Assembly (NCBI RefSeq): GCF_030283205.1
Contig: NZ_JASNWF010000005.1
Span: 434,001-498,000, forward strand
Source: Actinomadura opuntiae
GTDB taxonomy: Bacteria; Actinomycetota; Actinomycetes; Streptosporangiales; Streptosporangiaceae
Direction: 5' to 3'
Length of the DNA stretch: 64,000 bases
The notes beneath the pieces are model-generated. The model was given only the letters and a program-made list of their open reading frames with translations, was not told the origin of the DNA and made no database searches. Below are positions 40,522 to 49,657 of this stretch, piece after piece. Every line of letters begins with the position of its first letter. The first letter of the stretch is position 1. The translations under genes and the position numbers were made by a program.

Positions 40522-41022
40522 TTACCGGCTCACTCGGGTTTCGGTGCCTGCCAGCACGTTGCCGGGGTCGGTGGCGACCAGGACGAACGACGCCCCGGAG
40601 GGGGCGGCGTACACGTTGAAGTTCGCCGAGCTGTCGCCCAGGTGGAACGACGCCTTCCCGCTGCAGTCGCTCTTGATGTTGTAGGAGAGCGTGATCGGGG
40701 TGTGGTCGTTCACCAGTGCGTCCTTCACCACGAAGGTGGCGATGCCGGTGCCGCCGCCCTTGCCGTCGAAGTAGTCGAGGCCGCCTGTGGCGATCGGAAT
40801 GCTCTCGCCGCTCGAGGGCACCGACGTGCCGTTGGCGCCGAAGGTGTAGTGCCCCTTCAGCGTGGCGTTGCTGCACCGGATCGTCGACTTGCTGGGCGCG
40901 GCGGCGTCGGCGCTGGTGGGGCCGGTGAACGCGAGGGTACCCGCGATGGCCAGGGCGCTGGCCGAGGCGAGGACGGCGATGCTCTTGCGCGGGCCGATCC
41001 TGGAGATGAGTGATCGGGACAT
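40522..41022 (-). CDS. Secreted protein of unknown function
   Basis: A 166-aa protein with a clear signal peptide (PRKS, hydrophobic AVLASASALAIAGTLAF, cleavage near SADAAAP). The mature part has two cysteines (IRCSN and KSDCSG), likely a disulphide, and a beta-rich pattern (YTFGANGTSVPSSGE, GGGTGIATFVV). No enzyme motif is seen. It is monocistronic. Confidence 0.75.
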   Translation of the reverse strand: MSRSLISRIGPRKSIAVLASASALAIAGTLAFTGPTSADAAAPSKSTIRCSNATLKGHYTFGANGTSVPSSGESIPIATGGLDYFDGKGGGTGIATFVVKDALVNDHTPITLSYNIKSDCSGKASFHLGDSSANFNVYAAPSGASFVLVATDPGNVLAGTETRVSR

Positions 41023-41287
41023 GGGTCGCTCCTCTTCTGGACGTTCGGGGGCGTGAAGGGCTCAGGCGCACTGGTGCCAGGGGAAATGGTGACATTGTTC
41101 ACGAACCGATGCTTCTCCTTCTTTGCGGTCCTGGCGGTTTATTTCGGCGGCGATAGTCTGCGGGTTGTGGAAGCGTCCCGGCTGCCCCCTGGCGGGCGCT
41201 CCGCTCGTACGGGGCTAGACCAAAGTCGACGGCAGACGTGGACCAACGCCCGCTGGCCTGCCGCGGGCGCTCCGACAAGGTGGAGAC

Positions 41288-41716
41288 ATGAACCGGACAC
41301 CACACGACCGAACCGCCACGGAGCCACTCGCCCGCGCCTCTTACATCGGCTCCACGACCGACGAGCTGGCCCGCAAAAGGCGCGGCGACCGGATCGCGGC
41401 CGGCGTGGACCAGAAGACGCTCTTCCCGAGACGCGGAGAGGTCACGCTGCGCTCCGATCACCTCGTGCTCGAAGGCTGGCACGATGGTGGAGATCTCGTA
41501 CTGCGGCGCGCGGACATCACGTCCATCGCGAACGAATTCACCGAACTCTACGGGCGCTTTCTGGGCGGCCTCCTCAATGCGGGTAAGCCCCTCATTCTCG
41601 GGACCACGGTCGTCGGTGAGATCTATCTCATGGTCGACCATAAGTCGTTCCTGGAGACCACCAGCAACCGCAAGTGGGCGAAGCTTCTGAATACATGGCT
41701 GCATTCCGCCGGCTGA
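41288..41716 (+). CDS. Hypothetical protein with beta-rich (PH-like) pattern
   Basis: A 142-aa soluble protein. The strands GEVTLRSDHLVLEGWHDGGDLVLRRADITSIANEFTELYGRF followed by a C-terminal helix resemble a PH/GRAM-like fold, but I cannot assign a family. Its end lies just before the histidine kinase gene on the same strand, and it may belong to that operon. Confidence 0.6.
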   Translation: MNRTPHDRTATEPLARASYIGSTTDELARKRRGDRIAAGVDQKTLFPRRGEVTLRSDHLVLEGWHDGGDLVLRRADITSIANEFTELYGRFLGGLLNAGKPLILGTTVVGEIYLMVDHKSFLETTSNRKWAKLLNTWLHSAG

Positions 41717-41760
41717 TCCGCCGCTGGCGGCGGTGGCTGCGGATGGTGTCGAATGAGGCC

Positions 41761-42996
41761 ATGACCGCATCCGCTCCGTGGCCGCTGCTGCCCGGTGCGC
41801 TGCGAGCGGAAACCGACCCCGCACCCGAATCCGGCGCGGGCTCACGGCGCTCCGCACGCGACATCGCCGTCGACGCCGGCGCTGTTGCCATCGCTCTGCT
41901 GGTGGGTGGCCTGGCTTCGTGGCCGCGTATCGCCGCAGGTCCCGGCGGGTTTTGGGCGGCCGCTCTGGCCGTCGGCGGTGGCTGCTGTCTCGTCCTGCCG
42001 TTGAGACGGCGGTTCCCTGTGACGGTGGCAGCCGTAGCGGGCGCCGTCTCCGCCGTATCACCGGCGGCGGGCGGGGCGGCGTTCATCGGCCTGTTCTCCG
42101 TGGCGGTTCACCGGCGGATGCGGGACGCCGGCTGGATCGCCGCCCTCGGTGTGGCCACCGGCCTGGTCAGCTCGTGGGCGACGCCCGTACACCACGTGCC
42201 GTACATGGCCAGCGTCGTGATCGCCGTGTTGGGCACCGCGGCAGCCCTCGGCTGGGGACGGCTGGTGCGAGCCCGAAGGCAGCTGCTGGTCTCCTTCGCC
42301 GAACGCGCCCGGCGCGCCGAGGCCGACCTGCAGGCGCAGATCAAAGAGGCGCGGCGGCTGGAGCGGACCCGGCTGGCGCGCGAGATGCACGACGTGCTCG
42401 CCCACCGCATCTCGCTGATCAGCCTGCACGCCGGTGCGCTGGAGTTCAGGCCCGACGCCTCCACGGAGGAGATCGCCCGTGCGGCCGGAGTCATCCGCAG
42501 CGGCACGCATCAGATGTCGGACGACCTCCGCGAGATCATCGGCCTGCTGCGGGAAGACTCCGGCGACGATGCGCGGACGGTCCGGGCGGCGCTCGCGGGA
42601 CTGCCGGAGATGGCCGAGGAGTTCCGCAGGACGGGCACGGAGATCACGCTGATCACGGATGCGGGCGACCTGGCGACGGTGCCGGTGATGACCGCCCGTA
42701 CCGCCTACCGGATCGTCCAAGAGGGGCTGACCAACGCTGCCAAACACGCGCTGGGAACTCCCGTCACCGTGATCGTGCGGGGGGCGGCGGGTGACGGGCT
42801 CGCCGTCGAGGTCCGTCAGCCGCTGTCACCGAAGCGACAGGAGGCCGCGACCGTTCCGCCCGGCTCCGGCGTCGGGCTGGTCGGCCTCGCCGAACGGGCC
42901 CTGCTGGCAGGCGGCACCCTGGACCACGGACCCACCGCCGACGCGTCGGACGGCGGGGAGTATCTCTTGCGGGCCTGGCTACCCTGGGAAGCGTGA
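41761..42996 (+). CDS. Sensor histidine kinase, NarL/DesK type
   Basis: About 411 aa from ATG 41761 (a start six codons upstream is possible). Four to five membrane segments (about 40-165) precede a HisKA_3 dimerisation domain with LAREMHDVLAHRISLISLHAGAL, the phosphorylated His in MHD. The HATPase part has RIVQEGLTNAAKHA and GVGLVGLAERALLAGG; the usual D-x-G motif is weakened (VEVRQPLSP). Its stop overlaps the response regulator start (GTGA). The signal is unknown. Confidence 0.88.
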   Translation: MTASAPWPLLPGALRAETDPAPESGAGSRRSARDIAVDAGAVAIALLVGGLASWPRIAAGPGGFWAAALAVGGGCCLVLPLRRRFPVTVAAVAGAVSAVSPAAGGAAFIGLFSVAVHRRMRDAGWIAALGVATGLVSSWATPVHHVPYMASVVIAVLGTAAALGWGRLVRARRQLLVSFAERARRAEADLQAQIKEARRLERTRLAREMHDVLAHRISLISLHAGALEFRPDASTEEIARAAGVIRSGTHQMSDDLREIIGLLREDSGDDARTVRAALAGLPEMAEEFRRTGTEITLITDAGDLATVPVMTARTAYRIVQEGLTNAAKHALGTPVTVIVRGAAGDGLAVEVRQPLSPKRQEAATVPPGSGVGLVGLAERALLAGGTLDHGPTADASDGGEYLLRAWLPWEA

Positions 42997-43688
42997 CGGA
43001 CACGGTGCACACCGCCGAAACGGCCGCTCCGACCGAGGACGCACCGCCTCTGCGGGTACTGCTCGTCGACGACGAGTGGCTGGTCCGCGCCGGACTGCGG
43101 ACCATGCTCACGGGCGCGGAGGGCATCGAGGTCGTCGGGGAGGCAGCGGACGGGACCTCCGTACGGGAGCAGGCGCGGGAGACCGGCGCGGACGTGATCC
43201 TCATGGACATCCGCATGCCCCGCACCGACGGGCTGACCGCGACCCGGGAGGTCCGTGCCGGGGACGACCCGCCCGAAGTCATCGTCCTGACAACCTTCGA
43301 CCAGGACGAACTCGTCCTGAACGCCCTGCGCGCAGGCGCCGCGGGCTTCCTGCTGAAGACCACGCCTCCAGGCCGGATCGTAGAAGCGATCAGGAGCGTG
43401 GCCGCGGGCGAACCGGCCTTCTCCCCACGAATCGTGCGTACGCTCGTCGACCACGTCACCGACGACCGACACCAGCGACGCGTCGCCGCCCGGCGCCGAC
43501 TCGACCAACTCACCGACACCGAGCGCCAGATGGCCGACGCCGTCGCGCTGGGGCTGTCCAACGCGCAGATCGCGGAGCGGCTGGTGGTCAGCGTCGCCAC
43601 CGTCAAGTCCTATGTCTCACGCCTGTTGACCAAGCTCGATCTGAACAATCGCGTCCAGATCGCCCTCCTCGTCCACGACGCCGAATGA
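42993..43688 (+). CDS. Response regulator, NarL/LuxR type
   Basis: A 231-aa regulator. The receiver domain (about 22-140) has the acidic pair in LLVDDEWLVRAG, the phospho-acceptor Asp in VILMDIRMPRTDG, and Lys in FLLKTTPP. The LuxR-type HTH (about 165-228; LTDTERQMADAVALGLSNAQIAERLVVSVATVKSYVSRLL) binds DNA. GTG 42993 overlaps the kinase stop, so it is the cognate partner. Confidence 0.93.
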   Translation: MTDTVHTAETAAPTEDAPPLRVLLVDDEWLVRAGLRTMLTGAEGIEVVGEAADGTSVREQARETGADVILMDIRMPRTDGLTATREVRAGDDPPEVIVLTTFDQDELVLNALRAGAAGFLLKTTPPGRIVEAIRSVAAGEPAFSPRIVRTLVDHVTDDRHQRRVAARRRLDQLTDTERQMADAVALGLSNAQIAERLVVSVATVKSYVSRLLTKLDLNNRVQIALLVHDAE

Positions 43689-43756
43689 GACCGCGTTCGT
43701 TCCGGGGCGGTCGATCCTGGTCTTTGTTGGTTGTGGCTTCGCTGGGTGGCGTGCGG

Positions 43757-44191
43757 TCAGTGGGTTCGTAGTTTCTTGACGACGGTGATGGCCTGGTCTA
43801 GGAGATCGCTGGGGCATCCCCAGTAGTCGTAGATGCCGCCGCGGGTGCGGTTGCTGCCGCAGACGACGAATACGCCGGTCCCCAGTTCGGCCTTGAGGTG
43901 GGTGGCCAGCCAGCCGACGAAACCGCTGTTGTCTGCTGCGTCGGGGAAGTGGAAGGAGAAGATTCCGAAGCGTTCGATGCCGTCGCCCTGCTGGGTGAGC
44001 GGGACGAGGCGGCTCCAACTTTCCTGGTCCCGGACGACCGCGAGCGTCTCGGCGGTGAGCGCGGGCGGCTGGTCGGCCGGAGACTCCTCGAAACACCAGA
44101 CGCCGTCGTGCACGACGAGTTCGGCCTGAGCGATCACACGGCGTAGCCGGTGTTCCGTCTGTTCCGCAGTCTCCATGCTCACACTGACCAC
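43757..44191 (-). CDS. DUF6196-family protein
   Basis: A 144-aa protein. The signature runs FEESPAD, DQESWSRLVP, ERFGIFSFHFPDAADNSGFVGWLATHLK, GTGVFVVCGSNRTRGGIYDYWGCP. The family is conserved in actinomycetes and has no known function. GTG 44191 has GGAG upstream; METAEQ five codons later is an alternative start. It converges on the response regulator gene. Confidence 0.7.
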   Translation of the reverse strand: MVSVSMETAEQTEHRLRRVIAQAELVVHDGVWCFEESPADQPPALTAETLAVVRDQESWSRLVPLTQQGDGIERFGIFSFHFPDAADNSGFVGWLATHLKAELGTGVFVVCGSNRTRGGIYDYWGCPSDLLDQAITVVKKLRTH

Positions 44192-44537
44192 CAGCGAAAC
44201 TCCTTGATCTGTGAAGCCGTGATCCCGCCCGGGATCTTCGCGCGATCGTGTCCCCCATCGGAACGCCTGTTCCTCTCGGGGGCAACGCCATCGTCGTCTC
44301 GCCTATTTCCGAATCCGGCCTTCCTCGGTTCCGACCGCCGGCGGCCTGTTTGTCATCGCTCTTGGTGGCGGTGGCGCGGGTCGGACCAACCGAGTCGGTG
44401 GGCCGTTAGCGTTCGCGGTCCGCCGTCCGGAGCGCGGCCGGTCTATTCTGGCGCGAGTAGCCAAGCAGCCATTGGAGGCCAGATGCCGGCCAGCCTGAAG
44501 CGGAGGTCATTACGGCGACGCTTAATGAATTCCACCG
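44192..44537. other. Intergenic region, nothing definite
   Basis: About 345 bp; no convincing gene or hairpin was found. The promoter of the DUF6196 gene should lie at the left. Confidence 0.4.
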
Positions 44538-45080
44538 TCAGGTTGCTGCTCGGCGGGTGTAGGTGAGGAATAGGGTGCCGTTTTTGCCTCGGTCCAGGGT
44601 GTTCAGGCTCCACTGTTGGAGAGGGGCGTCCTCGAAGATGCGGTTTCCGTGGCCGACCACTGCGGGGGCCACGACGAGGCGGAGTTCGTCGATGAGGGCG
44701 GCTTGCAGCAGTGTGCGGGCCAGGGTGATGCTTCCGTGGACGCCGATGTCGCGGCCGGGGCGCTGTTTCAGGGCGGTCACGTAGTCGTTCACCGGGGTGG
44801 TGACCGGGGTGCTGTTCGCCCATTCCCGGGTGAGGTCGGTGGACGTGATGACGTGCTTGCGGGTGCCGTTGATGAAGCTCGCGAAGGGTTCGAAGTCCGA
44901 CTTCGGCCAGTAGCCGGCCCAGTCGTCGTAGGTTCCGCGACCCAGGAGGACGTCGTCCTGGGATTCGATGACGCTGCCGAGGTAGGGGATCAGCTGCGGG
45001 CCGTCGTCGGCGAGCCAGTCGCCGTTCTCGTGGGCGACGCCGTCGAGGGACATCAGGTGGTAGAGCACGACCTTGCGCAT
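44538..45080 (-). CDS. Dihydrofolate-reductase-family protein (RibD C-terminal-like)
   Basis: A 180-aa protein with the DHFR/RibD-C fold pattern: VVLYHLMSLDGVAHENGDW, DDVLLGRGTYDDWAGYWP, KHVITSTDL, IGVHGSITLARTLLQAALIDELRLVVAPAVVGHGNRIF. It is a putative NADPH-dependent reductase of the YyaP type, not the housekeeping folate enzyme. The paralogous gene upstream ends 14 bp before this start, so they form an operon. Confidence 0.85.
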   Translation of the reverse strand: MRKVVLYHLMSLDGVAHENGDWLADDGPQLIPYLGSVIESQDDVLLGRGTYDDWAGYWPKSDFEPFASFINGTRKHVITSTDLTREWANSTPVTTPVNDYVTALKQRPGRDIGVHGSITLARTLLQAALIDELRLVVAPAVVGHGNRIFEDAPLQQWSLNTLDRGKNGTLFLTYTRRAAT

Positions 45081-45094
45081 TTGCTGTCTCCTGG

Positions 45095-45634
45095 TCAGTC
45101 GCGGTTCTGGGCCGGGGTGTACACGTGCTCGACGGAGCCGTCCGGGAAGGTGCGGGAGCCGGTGAGCTGGAGGGGGGTAGCGGCGGTCTTGGGCGGGGTA
45201 AGGCGGAGGCCGTCGCCGAGCAGGATCGGCATGACGACCACGCCGAGCTCGTCCAACGCGTCGATGTCGCGGAAGGCCTGGATGGTCTGCTGGCCGCCGA
45301 CCAGGTGCACGTCGCCGGTGAAGTCGGCGTCGCGCATGAGGCGGAGCAGCTCGGCCGGGTCGGCGGCGGACACGACGCCGTCGGGCGTCCCGTCCGGGAG
45401 GGGCTGGCTGGTCAGCACGAACACCCGCAGGTTCGGCCACGGCCAGTGCGGCGAGCCGACCGCCGGCGCGAAGGTGTTGCGGCCCATGAGGACGGCGCCG
45501 CAGTCGGCGATGAACTCCGGGTGGCCGTGCGAGAGGCCGGACTCGAAGTCGGGTGCGGTCAGGATGGTGGGGAGGCCGTCCGGGGAGGCGATGAAACCGT
45601 CGACGCTGACGGCGATGTGAGTGCGGATTCGCAT
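45095..45634 (-). CDS. Dihydrofolate-reductase-family protein (RibD C-terminal-like)
   Basis: A 179-aa protein: THIAVSVDGFIASPDG, GAVLMGRNTFAP, RVFVLTSQPLP, VHLVGGQQTIQAF, ELGVVVMPILLGDGLRL. It is the same superfamily as the gene downstream but only distantly similar to it. Both probably reduce unknown substrates with NADPH. It is the first gene of the pair. Confidence 0.85.
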   Translation of the reverse strand: MRIRTHIAVSVDGFIASPDGLPTILTAPDFESGLSHGHPEFIADCGAVLMGRNTFAPAVGSPHWPWPNLRVFVLTSQPLPDGTPDGVVSAADPAELLRLMRDADFTGDVHLVGGQQTIQAFRDIDALDELGVVVMPILLGDGLRLTPPKTAATPLQLTGSRTFPDGSVEHVYTPAQNRD

Positions 45635-45761
45635 GGTGGGTTCCTTTCGGTGGGTGCCCCTCCAGGGTGTCCGGAACGAGCGGCGCGCACATTGGGCCGA
45701 TGCCTTAGGCGGGCCGTCGGGACCTGTTTAGATTCCGGGCGCGGGCAATACCCTGTGGGCC

Positions 45762-48617
45762 ATGGCGAGCCGGTCGGTGAGCCCGGTGCTGGTGGGCCGG
45801 GAGCGGGAACGCGCGGCGCTGCTGGCCGCGCATCGCGATGCGGCGCGGGAGGCGACCGTGGTGCTCGTCGGCGGCGAGGCCGGCATGGGCAAGACCAGGC
45901 TGGTGCGGGAGTTCGCGTCCGGGCTCGGCGCGTCCGCGCGGACGGTGACGGGCGTGTGCACCGATCTGGGCACCGACGGGCCGCCGTTCGGCGCGTTCGT
46001 CACGGCCCTGCGCCGGCTGGTGCGGGCGGTGGGCGTCGCGGGGGTGGCGGGGCTGCTTCCGGGTGGCGGCCGGCGCGGGCTGGCGCGGCTGTTACCGGAG
46101 CTGGGCGAGGACGACGGTGATCCGGACCGGGACCTCGGACGCGCCCGGCTCTTCGAAGAGGCCCTGCTGTTGCTGGAAGGGGCCGCGGCCGACCGGCCGC
46201 TGGTCGTGGCGCTGGAGGATCTGCACTGGGCCGACCGGTCCACCGGCGAGCTCCTGTCCTTCCTGGCGCAGAACCTCAGCGGGCCCGATCTCCTTCTGGT
46301 CGGGACGTACCGGCCCGACGAGATCATCGCGACGCATCCGCTGCACGCGCTGGTCACCCGCGGCGAGAACGTGCGCCGGATCGCGCTGACCGGGCTGGAC
46401 CGGGACGCGGTGGCGCAGCAGGTCGCCGCGCTGCTCGGGCACGGACCCGACGAGCCGCGGGTGGACCGGATCTTCCGCCGCAGCGAGGGGAACCCGCTCT
46501 TCGTCGAGGCGCTGGTGGCCGCCGGTGACGCGCCCGACCGGTCGCTGCGCGAGCTGCTGCTGACCGACGTCGAGCGCCTGCCCGAGCCCAGTCGGCGGGT
46601 CGTGCACGCGGCCGCGGTCGCCGCCAGCCCCGTGGCGCACGGCCTGCTGGCCGCGCTCGTCGGGATGGACGACCTGGAGTTCGAGGATGCGCTCCGGCCG
46701 CTCGTCCGCCGCAGGCTCCTGGAGGTGGTCGACGGCGGGTACGCGTTCCGCCGCGACCTGATCCGCGAGGCCGTCCACGACGAGCTGCTGCCCGGTGAAC
46801 GCGCACGGCTGCACCGGCGCTGCGCGGAGGCGATCAGCGCCGACCGGCGGCTGGTCCCCGCCGATCGCGCGCCCGTCGAGATCGCCGTGCACTGGTACGC
46901 GGCGGGCGAGGACGCCCGTGCCGCCGAGGCGGCGTGGCAGGCGGCCGGATCGGCGCGCCGCGCGTACGCCCACGCCGAGTGCCACCGCATGCTCGACCGC
47001 GTCCTCCGCCTCTGGGACCGGCTGCCGGACCTGCCGGACCGGATCGGCGCCGACCGGCTCACCGTCATGGAGATGACCGCCGAAGCCTGCCTGAACGCCG
47101 GTGAGCTGGACGCGGGGATCGCCGTGGCGACCGCCGCGCTCGGCGAGTCCCCGGACCCCGAGCGCGCCGCCGCGCTGCTGGAGACGCGGGCGGCGATGCG
47201 CGACCGCAACGGCCAGGACCCGCTGCCCGATCTGATGGAGGCCGCCCGGTCGCTGCCGGCCGTCCCGGCCACGGCCGTGCGCGGACGGGTGCTGGCCGAG
47301 CTGGCCACCTCGCAGCGCAACCAGCGGCGGCTCGCGCCGGCCCGGGCGTCGGCCGAGGAGGCGCTGGACATCGGACGCCGGACGCGCGACCGCGTCGTCC
47401 AGGCGAAGGCCCTCGTCACGCTCGCCGCGCTGGCCGCCGCGGACGCGGACCTGGCGACGGCGACCGACCTGTTCGAGCAGGCCGGCGCGGCGGCCCGCGA
47501 CGCGGGTGCGGACGACACCCGGCTGCTCGTGGCGGTCACCGAGTCGGACGCCCTGGAGGCCGCCGGTGAGCACGCCCGGGCGGCGCAGGTCGCGCGGCAG
47601 GGCATGGCCCTCGCCGACGGCCTCGGGCTGGCCCGCACCCGCGGCACGCTGCTGGCGCCGAACCTGTCCGAGGCCCTGCTCTCGCTGGGCGACTGGTCCG
47701 CGGCGAGCGAGGTCAACCGGGACGCGCTGAGGCTGGCACCGCCGCCGCTCTACCGGGCGTACCTGCGGATCATCCAGGCGACCGTCGACCTCAGGCGGGG
47801 GGACGTCGACGAGGCGGAAAGGGCGGCCGAGCAGGCCAGGGCCGCCCTGCGCGGCAACACCCGCGGCGAGGAGTCGTGCCTGGAGCCCGATCTGCTGGAC
47901 TGCCGGCTGGCGCAGGTCAGGCAGGACGCCGGCGCCGTGGCCGCGATCATCGGCCACGTCCTCAGTGATCATGATCTGCTGGTCAGCCCCCGCTACGGCT
48001 GGCTCCTGCTGCTGACCGCCGCACAGGGCCTGAGCGGCCACCGGCAGGCCGAGGGCCTGGTCGAGCGGCTGGTCGCCTGGAGCAGGAAGCTCACGGTCAC
48101 CGGCAGGCTCCAGCAGGCGTGCAAGCTGGCGTTCGACGCCGAGACGGGTCGGGAAGGCATCGACGCGTGGGCTCGCGCGATAGCGGCGTGGCGCGATCTG
48201 GAACAGCCGTATGCCCTGGCTGAGACCTTGTTCCGCGCCACTCGTGCCGCGTTGTCCGCCCAGGACAGGGAACAGGCGACGCTCCTCTTGACGGAAGCCG
48301 CGTCGATCGCTGCCGACCTGGGGGCGGGCCCGCTCCGTACCGAGATCGAGAAGCTGGCCAAGCGGTCCCGTATGCCCCTCGACGCGTCCGGCCCGCCCGC
48401 GCGGGAGGAGGCTCCTGCCGGGCTCACCAAGCGTGAACTCGAAGTGCTGGAGCTCCTGACGGCCGGTCTGAGCAACCGGCAGATCGGCGAGCACCTGTTC
48501 ATCTCCGCCAAGACCGCCGGTGTCCACGTCTCGAACATCCTGGCCAAGCTCACGGTGTCGACCCGCCTGGAGGCCGCCGCGTGGGCCCATCAAACACGCC
48601 TGTTCGACCGGAGCTGA
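45762..48617 (+). CDS. LAL-type LuxR transcriptional regulator
   Basis: A 951-aa regulator. Walker A GGEAGMGKTRL (about 34-44) and Walker B LVVALEDLHWAD (about 147-158) belong to a STAND-like ATPase. A long TPR-like helical region (about 380-860) follows, then a C-terminal LuxR HTH (LTKRELEVLELLTAGLSNRQIGEHLFISAKTAGVHVSNIL). Such large regulators respond to ligands such as sugars or metabolites. It is divergent from the DHFR-like pair 127 bp away and could control it, or the SnoaL-like gene downstream. Confidence 0.92.
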   Translation: MASRSVSPVLVGRERERAALLAAHRDAAREATVVLVGGEAGMGKTRLVREFASGLGASARTVTGVCTDLGTDGPPFGAFVTALRRLVRAVGVAGVAGLLPGGGRRGLARLLPELGEDDGDPDRDLGRARLFEEALLLLEGAAADRPLVVALEDLHWADRSTGELLSFLAQNLSGPDLLLVGTYRPDEIIATHPLHALVTRGENVRRIALTGLDRDAVAQQVAALLGHGPDEPRVDRIFRRSEGNPLFVEALVAAGDAPDRSLRELLLTDVERLPEPSRRVVHAAAVAASPVAHGLLAALVGMDDLEFEDALRPLVRRRLLEVVDGGYAFRRDLIREAVHDELLPGERARLHRRCAEAISADRRLVPADRAPVEIAVHWYAAGEDARAAEAAWQAAGSARRAYAHAECHRMLDRVLRLWDRLPDLPDRIGADRLTVMEMTAEACLNAGELDAGIAVATAALGESPDPERAAALLETRAAMRDRNGQDPLPDLMEAARSLPAVPATAVRGRVLAELATSQRNQRRLAPARASAEEALDIGRRTRDRVVQAKALVTLAALAAADADLATATDLFEQAGAAARDAGADDTRLLVAVTESDALEAAGEHARAAQVARQGMALADGLGLARTRGTLLAPNLSEALLSLGDWSAASEVNRDALRLAPPPLYRAYLRIIQATVDLRRGDVDEAERAAEQARAALRGNTRGEESCLEPDLLDCRLAQVRQDAGAVAAIIGHVLSDHDLLVSPRYGWLLLLTAAQGLSGHRQAEGLVERLVAWSRKLTVTGRLQQACKLAFDAETGREGIDAWARAIAAWRDLEQPYALAETLFRATRAALSAQDREQATLLLTEAASIAADLGAGPLRTEIEKLAKRSRMPLDASGPPAREEAPAGLTKRELEVLELLTAGLSNRQIGEHLFISAKTAGVHVSNILAKLTVSTRLEAAAWAHQTRLFDRS

Positions 48618-48636
48618 GAACCGACCAGGTAGTTCG

Positions 48637-48666
48637 TTGACGAATTATTCGTCGGCGAATTATATT
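48637..48666 (+). promoter_or_regulatory. AT-rich promoter with palindromic operator
   Basis: TTGACG (48637-48642) and TATATT (48661-48666) are 18 bp apart, a strong sigma-70-type promoter for this genome. The perfect palindrome GACGAATTATTCGTC (48639-48653, 7-bp arms) overlaps the -35 and spacer. It is placed to repress the SnoaL-like gene. Confidence 0.6.
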
Positions 48667-48741
48667 GCGAACCGTGCCTCGCCCGCTGCGTTGCCGTGCC
48701 GGGCGGGCATCGCCGACGGATCTCTTGATGGGAGAGGCCTC

Positions 48742-49212
48742 ATGCCCGAAACCACGAGCCCGCGCGAGGTCTTTCTGAAGCTGGTGCACGGCGTCTGCGA
48801 GGAACGCTGGGAAGAGGTGCTCGCGCTCTACGCCGAGCAGACCCACGTGGAGCACCCTTTCCACCCGCTCGCGGCTCCCCCGCTGCGATCTCTCGAGGAA
48901 TTGCGCGCGCACTTCGGCGGCAACGCCCCGCCCGGCGCCTCTATGGGGCACACGCTGCGCCGGCGGCCGACCGGCATCACCGTCCACGAGACAGCAGATC
49001 CCGAGGTCATCGTGGCGGAATTCCGGTACGAAGGGACCGTGGTGGAGACCGGCGAACCGTTCACGATTCCGGGCATCTTCGTCATGCGGGTCCGCGACGG
49101 GAAGATCGTCGAATCCCGCGATTACCTGGACCACCTGCGGTCCGCCCAGGCCCGGGGCCGGCTCGGTGAGGTCCTCGATGCCGTCAGGCGGCATCAGGCG
49201 CTTGCCGGGTGA
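48742..49212 (+). CDS. SnoaL-like (NTF2 fold) protein
   Basis: A 156-aa protein from ATG 48742 (GGGAGAGG upstream). The NTF2-like pattern is seen: VFLKLVHGVCEERWEEVLALYAEQTHVEHPF, VIVAEFRYEGTVVETGEPFTIPGIFVMRVRDGKIVESRDYLDHL. Members are polyketide cyclases, isomerases or binding proteins; this one has no recognisable catalytic set. The promoter with a palindromic operator upstream suggests that it is inducible. Confidence 0.85.
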   Translation: MPETTSPREVFLKLVHGVCEERWEEVLALYAEQTHVEHPFHPLAAPPLRSLEELRAHFGGNAPPGASMGHTLRRRPTGITVHETADPEVIVAEFRYEGTVVETGEPFTIPGIFVMRVRDGKIVESRDYLDHLRSAQARGRLGEVLDAVRRHQALAG

Positions 49213-49239
49213 GGCCGGAACGCCATTCCCCGCTGGAGG

Positions 49240-49638
49240 TCAGACGTCGGCTTCGAGGGCGAAGGTGTTGCCGTCCGGGTCCTGGAACCAGGCAATCCGT
49301 CCGCCACCGGCCCGTGTGGTGATCCCCTTGGCGTCGTGTTCGTACTGGTCGTAGCGGACGAACTCGACGCCGGACGAGGTGAGCTCGTCAACGATCTGAT
49401 CGATGTCGTCCACGTACCACACCGCCAGCGTCGCCGGGGTCTTTCCGGCGGTGGCCGACTGGTACACGTTCAGCGCCGGCCCACCACCGGACCCATAGAG
49501 GCGGCTACCGTCGGTGACGTGGGCGCTGGGGCCGGACCACAGCGCCTGCAGGCCCAGCTTGCCTTCGTAGAACGCGACCGCCTGCCGTATGTCGGACACG
49601 GCGACCGAGGTCCTGAGTTCATGCGCGCTCAAGGGCAT
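49240..49638 (-). CDS. VOC-superfamily (glyoxalase-like) protein
   Basis: A 132-aa protein with paired VOC modules: SVAVSDIRQAVAFYEGKLGLQ and AVWYVDDIDQIVDELTSSGVEF, ending with WFQDPDGNTFAL. Metal ligands (Glu/His) are only partly obvious. Role may be antibiotic/xenobiotic binding or dioxygenase-like. The GNAT gene upstream ends 19 bp before, so they are co-transcribed. Confidence 0.85.
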   Translation of the reverse strand: MPLSAHELRTSVAVSDIRQAVAFYEGKLGLQALWSGPSAHVTDGSRLYGSGGGPALNVYQSATAGKTPATLAVWYVDDIDQIVDELTSSGVEFVRYDQYEHDAKGITTRAGGGRIAWFQDPDGNTFALEADV

Positions 49639-49657
49639 GAACCACTCTCTCACACGC

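Noticed and set aside
46092..48593. Long minus-strand frame opposite the LAL regulator
   Set aside because: Antisense to a gene with intact ATPase and LuxR motifs; Arg/Gly/Gln-rich without domains.
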